From positions 1 to 29,607 of the forward strand of contig JAEYYW010000137.1 of assembly GCA_023428265.1 (NCBI GenBank): a stretch of DNA of 29,607 nucleotides, given 5' to 3'. The translations under genes and the position numbers were made by a program. This DNA is from Bacillota bacterium (lineage in GTDB: Bacteria; Bacillota; Clostridia; Christensenellales; UMGS416). Under the pieces are notes generated by a model. The model was not told the origin of the DNA and ran no database searches. It worked only from the letters and a program-made list of their open reading frames with translations. How positions within the stretch are numbered: position 1 is the first letter of the stretch; each line of letters opens with the position of its first letter. Shown here in pieces: positions 24,129-29,607 of this stretch.

Positions 24129-25531
24129 GAGCGGCGCCGTTCTTTCTTATATGGACTTGTCATATTCATGCCCTCAGCCTTTCTCAGAGCTTGCCCGCGC
24201 GGCAGCAGGATGCAGATTGCCGCTGCTATTAGTATACCAAAAACCGTCGACGGCAGCGCAAACGGATTGCCCAGAATTTCCCACAGTATCATCGATGCCA
24301 GACCACCCGATGCGGTGCACCAGAACGCCGCCGGGCCGGCCCTCCGGCCATAAGCCGCGGCCACCAGCGGCACAGTGACCGCCGGGGCCCAGAGGCGGTA
24401 TGCCAATGCGAGCGCCTCCAGCACGCCGTCGGAAAACACCGCCACAGACAAAGAGATGAGGCCGAATGACACCGTGGCTGCCCGGCCCGCCAGCACGCCG
24501 CCGCTTGTTGGCAGGAGGGGCGGCAGCACATCCAGCGTGAGGTTGGAGACGGCGGCGCTCAAAAACGCCGCACCGGCAGCCGTGAGCCCCGCCAGCACGC
24601 CGGCGGCGGCCAGGCCTCGCAACCCTTCCGGCAGCACCCGTGCCAGCACCGTCGGCATCGCAAGCTCGGCGTTGATGCGCGGAAAGATTGCCGAGGCGGT
24701 GAGCCCCACCAGCCCGCACGCCGCAAAAAGCACCAGTGAAAACAGCCCGGCGGCCAGCCCGCCGGAGCGGGCGGAGCGCCCGTCGCGGCCGGTGAGCAGG
24801 CGGCCCACATAGGGCGGGGCCAGCGTCTCCCCGGTCATAAACAGCAGGAATGCCCCGGCTGCCACGGGCACCGTGAGGTCAGAAAATGGCTGCAGCTTTT
24901 CCGGAGGCACCGTTTGTATCAGTGCCGCCGGGCCGCCGGCGCGGGCGACGCCCAGCACCAGCATCAGCGCAAAGCCGCACAGCAGCAGCAGGAACTGCAC
25001 CGGGGCCGCCGTCACCACCGCCTGCGAGCCTCCGGCTGCGCAAAGCGCCACCAGCACCGCGCAGCCAATGGCGGCGCCCAGCCGCAGATCCAGCCCCAGC
25101 CAGGCGTGCAGCAGCAGCCCCAGCGCCCGGAGCTGCGCGCCGAACACGGCGCAGCAAAACAATGCCGCCAGCATCCCCACAGCCGCCTGCGCCGCCGGGC
25201 CATAGGCCGCACCCATCAGCGAGCCCACCGAGGCGCAGCCGCGGAATCGCTGCAGCCTGGGCGCAATGACGAGCCCCACGAGCACCGTGCCGGCGCTGAA
25301 CCCCCACAGCGCAAGCACATGGCCGATACCGCCGGAAAACACCCTGGAGGCCAGCCCGAAGGAAAACCCGCCGCCCAGAAATGACGCGGTGAGCGATGCG
25401 AACACCAGAAAAGGCCCCTGGCGGCTGCCCACGCCGTTGAAGTCTCCGCAGGCTTTCAGCCTGCGGGCTTTTGCAAACCCCCAGGCTGCCGTGCCCAGCA
25501 GATAAACCGCCACGATCAGGATATCCAGCAA
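24113..25531 (-). CDS. Sodium:solute symporter (SSS) family transporter
   Basis: A very hydrophobic protein of about 472 residues with 12-13 predicted helices and the SSS look: an initial LDILIVAVYLLGTAAWGF helix, then a GSRQGPFLVFASLTASFLGGG segment in place of helix 2. The TTG at 25531 is preferred because GGGAGG lies 9 bases upstream and the first helix begins at once; an ATG at 25573 lacks a ribosome site, and the ATG at 25663 would place a terminator hairpin within the coding region. The substrate is unknown. It overlaps the 2H phosphoesterase gene. Composition is strongly G+C-rich. Confidence 0.85.
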   Translation of the reverse strand: MLDILIVAVYLLGTAAWGFAKARRLKACGDFNGVGSRQGPFLVFASLTASFLGGGFSFGLASRVFSGGIGHVLALWGFSAGTVLVGLVIAPRLQRFRGCASVGSLMGAAYGPAAQAAVGMLAALFCCAVFGAQLRALGLLLHAWLGLDLRLGAAIGCAVLVALCAAGGSQAVVTAAPVQFLLLLCGFALMLVLGVARAGGPAALIQTVPPEKLQPFSDLTVPVAAGAFLLFMTGETLAPPYVGRLLTGRDGRSARSGGLAAGLFSLVLFAACGLVGLTASAIFPRINAELAMPTVLARVLPEGLRGLAAAGVLAGLTAAGAAFLSAAVSNLTLDVLPPLLPTSGGVLAGRAATVSFGLISLSVAVFSDGVLEALALAYRLWAPAVTVPLVAAAYGRRAGPAAFWCTASGGLASMILWEILGNPFALPSTVFGILIAAAICILLPRGQALRKAEGMNMTSPYKKERRRSWAGR

Positions 25532-25601
25532 CCGCTCCCGCCTCCCACTCCGCATCCGCAGATACCTATACATACTGGATGGGCGCGGGCGTATATGCGC
25601 A

Positions 25602-25651
25602 AAACCCCCGCGGAGGGCGGCCATCCACTGGTCGCCGCTCTGCGGGGGTTT
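25602..25651 (-). terminator. Long hairpin terminator after the Cys-rich gene
   Basis: Outer arms AAACCCCCGC and GCGGGGGTTT pair perfectly, with an inner GGCGGCCA/GACC-type stem. On the minus strand the stem is followed by TTTTGCG. A second hairpin (ACGGGC/GCCCGT, 25665-25688) lies just upstream, making the 100-base 3' region unusually structured. Confidence 0.65.
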
Positions 25652-25751
25652 CTGAGGGGGCAAAACGGGCAGGCATCAGCCCGCCCGTGTCAAGCACCCG
25701 GCCATGGCCCGTCCTGCGCCATCAGGGGGCCCGGCTGGGTAGTCTGGTGTG

Positions 25752-25976
25752 CTATGCCCTGCGGGCCAACGCCCGGCGGAAGGCTTCGCGCCCGATGCTG
25801 AATTCTTCCACCTGCACGGCCCGGGCTCTGCGGTTGTCGGCATAGCGGAGCGCCTTTTTGCGTTCCCACTCGGCCCACCTCAGGCAGGTGGAGCGCACCT
25901 TGCAGCCGCCCAAACCATGGGCGCAGCTGGCGCAGGGGGCTTTTTCACGGGTTAACGCAAAGCTGGAGAATGCCAT
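25752..25976 (-). CDS. Small Cys-rich basic protein under SOS control
   Basis: A 74-residue protein not assigned to a family. The N-terminal half carries CASCAHGLGGCKVRSTC (four Cys), a pattern suited to binding one zinc ion. The C-terminal half is rich in Arg/Lys (WERKKALRYADNRRARA...FRRALARRA) and probably helical, so nucleic-acid or protein binding is plausible. AAAGGA lies 9 bases before the ATG at 25976; the longer reading frame upstream includes the promoter. A consensus promoter with a LexA box over the initial transcribed region lies upstream, and a terminator follows. There is no membrane segment, so it is not a YneA-type division inhibitor. Confidence 0.72.
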   Translation of the reverse strand: MAFSSFALTREKAPCASCAHGLGGCKVRSTCLRWAEWERKKALRYADNRRARAVQVEEFSIGREAFRRALARRA

Positions 25977-26057
25977 AAGGATCGGTCCTTTCTGCCGGAG
26001 AGGCCGTTTTGTGTGAGGAACGGCTCTCTTTATATACGACTTATAGATTTTAAAAAA

Positions 26058-26071
26058 CGAACAAGTGTTTG
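26058..26071. promoter_or_regulatory. LexA (SOS) box upstream of the Cys-rich gene
   Basis: CGAACAAGTGTTTG fits the Gram-positive SOS box CGAAC-RNRY-GTTYC except for the last base. It sits just downstream of the inferred transcription start of the minus-strand promoter, a position where LexA represses. Confidence 0.7.
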
Positions 26072-26085
26072 TTACCTGCATGCAT

Positions 26086-26114
26086 ATGATAGCATTGTGC
26101 ATTGGGGATGTCAA
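26086..26114 (-). promoter_or_regulatory. Promoter of the Cys-rich gene
   Basis: On the minus strand TTGACA (26114-26109) and TATCAT (26091-26086) are 17 bp apart. The -35 is a full consensus match. The start codon lies about 100 bases downstream of the inferred start site. Confidence 0.75.
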
Positions 26115-26234
26115 CATGGTTTTGTGAGATGTGCCGGATTTGGCAGGGTGGCGGGAATGTGATATGCAAGACATTTTCTATCCTTTCTGTTTCATTATTG
26201 TTATAATTCAATCAACAAGCATAAGGAGAGTTTT

Positions 26235-26780
26235 ATGGAGCCGATTGTTGTGGAAACCAAGATGACATTTCAGGACATGAAACGATTCATGCAATTCACC
26301 ATGTTCCGCAAAGGCAAGGGGTTTAAGCCCTCTATCATTGTGTTGATCGTAGCGCTGGCCGTGGCGGTGATTGCTCTTTTGGGCATGGTTCTGACCGTTG
26401 GGCTGGAGGGCTTTTCCTTTCAACTGATAACAATGCTCCTGCTAATCCCTTTTATCCTGGTGTTGATGCTTTTGATGCCCACGATCAACGCAAAAACCGT
26501 CCAGAAGACCTCTGGCGCATTATTTGAATCCATGCAGCGATACATATTGACAGTGGAAAACTTCCAAGTGGAGACCAGTGGCCAGCATACCGCCGGTAAT
26601 GGCACTTACCGGTATGAAGCGTTTCATAAAGTATGCGAAACGGCTGACTCATTTTATCTCTATCTCAACGCCCAGCAGGCATACCTGCTGCCCAAGCGCG
26701 ACGTGCCACCGGATCAACTTGCGGCTCTGACGACTCTTCTGGTTGAACAAATGGGGAAGAAGTATATCAAATGTTTTTGA
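26235..26780 (+). CDS. YcxB-like membrane protein
   Basis: A 181-residue protein with two membrane helices (about residues 33-57 and 62-82) and a C-terminal cytoplasmic domain ending in the YcxB-type pattern (YEAFHKVCETADSFYLYLNAQQAYLLPKRDVPPDQ). The family has no established function. A -10 element TATAAT lies at 26202-26207 without a clear -35, and AAGGAGAG precedes the ATG. It is transcribed divergently from the SOS-controlled gene. Confidence 0.83.
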   Translation: MEPIVVETKMTFQDMKRFMQFTMFRKGKGFKPSIIVLIVALAVAVIALLGMVLTVGLEGFSFQLITMLLLIPFILVLMLLMPTINAKTVQKTSGALFESMQRYILTVENFQVETSGQHTAGNGTYRYEAFHKVCETADSFYLYLNAQQAYLLPKRDVPPDQLAALTTLLVEQMGKKYIKCF

Positions 26781-26835
26781 CTGGTTGCCGGAGCGATCAC
26801 CCGTATGCAACATAACGATCACACAGGTCTTTGGA

Positions 26836-26883
26836 GAAGGGTGAATGACCAGAATGGCGTTTGATTCTGATTGTTCACCCTTC
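26836..26883. repeat. Large imperfect inverted repeat
   Basis: GAAGGGTGAA and TTCACCCTTC pair perfectly on the outside, CAGAAT and ATTCTG on the inside, with four unpaired positions between and an 8-base loop. No T-run follows on either strand, so it is not a typical terminator. Confidence 0.6.
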
Positions 26884-27551
26884 AAATCATTAGTTGTTCA
26901 CAATATTTCCGCATTTTCACCCTATCACATTTCGGTGGCGCTGAGTGGCTTGTTTCCGTCTTTTTTATGGAAAGAAATGCAGAATACACCGCATCCCCGC
27001 CATTTCCGGCAGGGCAATTATCCGGTATACAACCGCTGGAATTGCTGGTAAAATAACCGCATGGGTGCCAAAGGCCCCTGATGCCGGGAGCACTCCTCTA
27101 TGCCATCACCAAATGATGGCCGAGACTCCCTGATTGACATGGAAGGCTCCATGCAACGCACGGCCATGAGGTTCGCGCCCGTCTACGCCCGCGACTTCAT
27201 CATCTTCCAGTGGTTTGGCAACCACTCCATCCAAGGCGTATTCAATATAGCAGACATTGAAGCGATCCCCGTGAGGGAGCTGCCGGGCTGGCAAAGGAGG
27301 CCGACCCCGCCCTCAAGGTGATCAAAATGCCTTACGCTCCGGCTCTGGCCGCAATCTGGTGTGTGGAAAAAGTGCTTCGGATTCGTGACTCCATGCTATT
27401 TATTTATTTTTTCAAGAAGCCCTTTTGATCCGCCAGGTGGTTCGTCACAGCCTTGTATCAGGCTCCGGACTGGAACGTAACAAACACACTCTATCTCTGT
27501 AGACAATTTCATCATGAAAAACCCGCCGCAAGGCGCCGGGTCTTGGTTTCT

Positions 27552-27610
27552 GCATGCATTTAGCAGTGCTAAATATTAGGATTGCAAATGGTTAGCAAAT
27601 CCAATATACT
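27552..27610 (+). promoter_or_regulatory. Promoter and operator cluster of the MarR gene
   Basis: TTGCAA (27582-27587) and TATACT (27605-27610) are 17 bp apart. A perfect 17-bp palindrome, ATTTAGCAGTGCTAAAT, lies at 27558-27574. Half-site-like units GCTAAATATTAG (27568) and GCAAATGGTTAG (27584) repeat with a 16-bp period and overlap the -35. Autoregulation by the MarR protein is the natural reading. Confidence 0.65.
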
Positions 27611-27640
27611 ATGCGGGAAGTCAAGCTACGGAGGGTTTGC

Positions 27641-28120
27641 ATGGACGGACCGGACTATCGCGGCGTGGTGAGTGACATCCTGATTGGCATGCTTAACGAC
27701 ATCCTGCGCGTTGAACACAAGGCGATCGAAACGGATGACATGCTGCCGCTCACCATGTCGGAGCTGCATGTGATTGAGGTTGTGGGTGACAATCACGGCA
27801 AGACCATCATGAGCCAGATTGCCCGGAAGCTCCGGATCACACTGCCCACGCTCACCGCCGCTGCAGACAGGCTGGAGGAAAAGGGCTATATCCTGCGCCG
27901 GCGCAGCGAGGAAGACCGCCGCCGCGTGTCGGTGGAGCTGACGGACGACGGCCGTCAGGCCTATGAGCGCCACGCCCGCTTTCACGAAAAGATGGTGGAC
28001 GCCTTCCTGCAGGGTCTGGAGCAATCCAGGATGCCTGAGCTTCTGGAGGGCATGACGCGGCTCCGTGACTTCTTCAGAGAGCAGGTTGAGCAACTGGAGA
28101 AGCAGACGGCGCGGGTCTGA
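27641..28120 (+). CDS. MarR-family regulator next to acetyl-CoA carboxylase genes
   Basis: A 159-residue dimeric winged-helix regulator. The DNA-binding region is visible at about residues 45-105 (LTMSELHVIEVVG...TIMSQIARKLRITLPTLTAAADRLEEKGYILRRRSEEDRRRVSVELTDDGR), flanked by dimerisation helices. GGAGGG lies 6 bases before the ATG at 27641; the longer frame from 27611 begins at the -10 element. Its position before accB/accC recalls FabT-type control of fatty-acid synthesis in Gram-positive bacteria, and motifs shared between its own promoter and that of accB support this. Direct evidence for the ligand (acyl-ACP or acyl-CoA) is absent. Confidence 0.9.
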   Translation: MDGPDYRGVVSDILIGMLNDILRVEHKAIETDDMLPLTMSELHVIEVVGDNHGKTIMSQIARKLRITLPTLTAAADRLEEKGYILRRRSEEDRRRVSVELTDDGRQAYERHARFHEKMVDAFLQGLEQSRMPELLEGMTRLRDFFREQVEQLEKQTARV

Positions 28121-28154
28121 TGGCAGGGGAGTGGGCGGGGGCCCGTCCGTTTCC

Positions 28155-28182
28155 GCGAAACATTAGAATTGCGAAATGTTAG
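28155..28182 (+). promoter_or_regulatory. Candidate MarR operator before accB
   Basis: Two direct units, GCGAAACATTAG (28155-28166) and GCGAAATGTTAG (28171-28182), stand with the same 16-bp period as at the MarR gene. They also form an AACATT/AATGTT dyad. The 21 bp at 28162-28182 match 27575-27595 at 17 of 21 positions without gaps. A TATACT at 28206-28211 may be the -10 of accB. Confidence 0.6.
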
Positions 28183-28238
28183 GACTACGCAGGGATTCAT
28201 GGACTTATACTACTTCATACGGAACGATGGTGATGCAA

Positions 28239-28697
28239 ATGAAATCTCTTGACGACATTCTGAGGCTGCTGGACGCGCTGCGGGACATGCCCTTTGACCA
28301 GATGGAAGTGTCTGCCGAGGGCGTCACGGTCCGCTTGGGCCGTGACGGGGCCGCGGGCCAGCAGGCCCCCGCGGCAGCCCGCGCCGTTTTGGTGCAGGCC
28401 GCACCGCCGGAGCCGCCCGCGGCGGCAGCGGCAGCGGAGCCGGCCGGGAAAACCGTGACTGTGACCAGCCCGATCATCGGTGTGTTTTACGCCGCCTCCT
28501 CACCGGACGACGAACCTTTTGCCCGCGCCGGCCAGGCTGTGAAGGCGGGCCAGACGCTGTGCATCGTGGAAGCGATGAAGCTGATGAACGAGATCCCCAG
28601 CCCGGTCTCCGGCACCATTGTGCAGGTGCTTGCGCAGGACACCGCCGAGGTTGAGGTGGGCCAGCCATTGTTCCTGGTGGAACCGCTGGAGGGCTGA
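28239..28697 (+). CDS. accB: Biotin carboxyl carrier protein of acetyl-CoA carboxylase
   Basis: A 152-residue carrier of biotin between the carboxylase and transferase steps of malonyl-CoA formation. A helical N-terminal segment (MKSLDDILRLLDAL) is followed by an Ala/Pro-rich flexible linker (about 38-70) and the biotinyl domain (71-152), with the biotinylated Lys114 in VEAMKLMNE. The start at 28239 has GGTGA upstream; in-frame ATGs at 28227 and 28233 are also possible. The accC start follows the stop by one base. Confidence 0.93.
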   Translation: MKSLDDILRLLDALRDMPFDQMEVSAEGVTVRLGRDGAAGQQAPAAARAVLVQAAPPEPPAAAAAAEPAGKTVTVTSPIIGVFYAASSPDDEPFARAGQAVKAGQTLCIVEAMKLMNEIPSPVSGTIVQVLAQDTAEVEVGQPLFLVEPLEG

Positions 28698-28698
28698 G

Positions 28699-29607
28699 AT
28701 GAAGAAGGTGCTGATTGCCAACCGCGGCGAAATCGCCGTGCGCATCGTGCGGGCCTGCCACCTGCTGGGTCTGAAGGCCGTGGCGGTGTGCTCCACCGCC
28801 GATAAGGACGCGCTGCATGTGAAGCTGGCCGACGAGAGCTACTGCATCGGCGGCCCCAACCCCAAAGACAGTTATCTGGATCAGAACGCCGTGCTCACCG
28901 CCGCAAAAAGAAGCGGTGCTGACGCCGTGCACCCCGGTTTCGGGATGCTCTCGGAAAACGCGCAGTTTGCCCGCGTGCTGATGGACTATGGCATCACCTG
29001 GATCGGGCCCAGCCCCGATGTGATTGACGCCATGGGCGACAAGGCTGCCGCCCGCAAAACGGTGACCGCACGCAATGTGGCGGTGGTGCCCGGCTCCGAC
29101 GGCCCGCTGGCCAATGAGGAAGAGGGCCTGAGGCTTGCCGGTGAGATCGGCTACCCGATCCTGCTGAAGGCCGCCGCCGGTGGCGGAGGCCGCGGCATCC
29201 GCGCCGTCTACGGCCCCCATGAGTTTTCGCAGGCCTATCGCACGGCGTCTGCCGAGGCCAAGGCTGCCTTTGCTGATGGCCGCCTTTATCTGGAGAAATT
29301 CATCGAGAACCCCAAGCACATCGAAGTGCAGATCCTGGCAGACAAGCACGGCCGCACGCTGCACCTGGGCACCCGCGACTGCTCCATTCAGAGGAAAAAG
29401 CAAAAGGTTGTGGAGGAGGCTCCCGCCGCTTCGGTGTCTGAACAGACCAACCGGGAGCTCTGCCGCATGGCCGTGGATGCGGCGCTGGCCGCCGGCTATG
29501 AAAACGCCGGCACGGTGGAGTTCATCGTGGACAAGGCCGGGAAGCCCTATTTCATCGAAATGAACACCCGCATCCAGGTGGAGCACACGATCACCGAGAT
29601 GATCAGC
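28699..29607 (+). CDS. accC: Biotin carboxylase of acetyl-CoA carboxylase (3' end outside window)
   Basis: The first 303 residues of an enzyme of usually about 450. It carboxylates biotin on AccB using ATP and bicarbonate. The N-terminal domain MKKVLIANRGEIAVRIVRAC, the ATP-grasp loop KAAAGGGGRGIR (157-168), His207 in NPKHIEVQ, Glu274 in GTVEFI and the MNTRIQVEH motif (288-296) are visible. Two local departures from common sequence are HPGFGMLSEN (usually HPGYGFLSEN) and EHTITE (usually EHPVTE). It lies one base after the accB stop, so the two are co-transcribed. The transferase genes may follow outside the window. Confidence 0.95.
   Translation, partial: MKKVLIANRGEIAVRIVRACHLLGLKAVAVCSTADKDALHVKLADESYCIGGPNPKDSYLDQNAVLTAAKRSGADAVHPGFGMLSENAQFARVLMDYGITWIGPSPDVIDAMGDKAAARKTVTARNVAVVPGSDGPLANEEEGLRLAGEIGYPILLKAAAGGGGRGIRAVYGPHEFSQAYRTASAEAKAAFADGRLYLEKFIENPKHIEVQILADKHGRTLHLGTRDCSIQRKKQKVVEEAPAASVSEQTNRELCRMAVDAALAAGYENAGTVEFIVDKAGKPYFIEMNTRIQVEHTITEMIS

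Larger units (their letters stand above)
26781..27640. other. Long stretch without a convincing gene
   Basis: About 860 bp. It holds a large imperfect hairpin (26836-26883), two short open frames of about 70 codons (26845-27051 and 27100-27321) that match nothing I know, and a small GC hairpin at 27521-27541 (ACCCGCCGC / GCGCCGGGT). The MarR control region lies at its right end. The 27100 frame contains YARDFIIFQWFGNHSIQGVFNIADIE and might be a gene remnant, but support is too weak to call it. Confidence 0.5.

Noticed and set aside
26845..27051. 68-codon frame overlapping the large hairpin
   Set aside because: No ribosome site, and the first codons are part of the inverted repeat.
27100..27321. 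73-codon frame in the gene-poor gap
   Set aside because: Only a distant GGGAG upstream and no recognisable family; left as a possible remnant in the gap entry.

Overview
The window looks like chromosome of a low-to-moderate G+C Gram-positive bacterium of the Clostridia type. Evidence: an LPXTG wall-anchored protein paired with a sortase, a Firmicutes-style LexA (SOS) box, GGAGG ribosome-binding sites at most genes, a YitT-family protein, a YcxB-like protein, and a 7TMR-DISM kinase paired with a REC-winged helix-BTAD (SAPR) regulator. Base composition varies: the right half (about 15-29.6 kb) is clearly richer in G+C than the leader and intergenic regions. The species cannot be fixed from sequence alone. 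No phage, transposase, rRNA or CRISPR array is visible; one tRNA gene is present.

Layout. 1-1719 (-) is an ABC exporter cut by the window edge. It diverges from a rightward set at 1931-4961: a YbaN/DUF454 protein, an unknown membrane protein, a monofunctional catalase and a PerR/Fur-type regulator. A perfect 21-bp palindrome lies just before katA. 5143-6582 (-) carries a cold-shock protein gene followed by a DEAD-box RNA helicase, with a terminator-like hairpin between them. 6947-13103 (+) is a surface-protein module: sensor kinase, SAPR response regulator, a promoter region with tandem direct repeats, an LPATG-anchored protein and its overlapping sortase. 13149-14056 (-) holds an orphan DUF1989 protein and tRNA-Ala(CGC). 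14183-17730 (+) holds a GntR/UTRA regulator, a PlsC acyltransferase with a zinc-ribbon insertion, and a GltS-like transporter. 17819-22456 (-) is a 1545-residue secreted protein with about ten cadherin-like beta-sandwich repeats. 22676-25976 holds a YitT protein, a 2H phosphoesterase, an SSS-family transporter and a 74-residue Cys-rich protein under a LexA box. 26235-26780 is a YcxB-like protein, followed by about 860 bp without a convincing gene. From 27641 a MarR regulator precedes accB and accC, the latter cut by the right edge; the regulator and accB share an operator-like motif.

How the genes work together. Four local circuits can be read from the sequence: peroxide defence (regulator, katA and palindrome); cold-shock RNA remodelling (csp, attenuator and helicase); envelope display (sensor, SAPR regulator, wall protein and sortase); and fatty-acid synthesis control (MarR, accBC and shared sites). 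The SOS-controlled Cys-rich protein and the acyltransferase/transporter pair are the least explained units.
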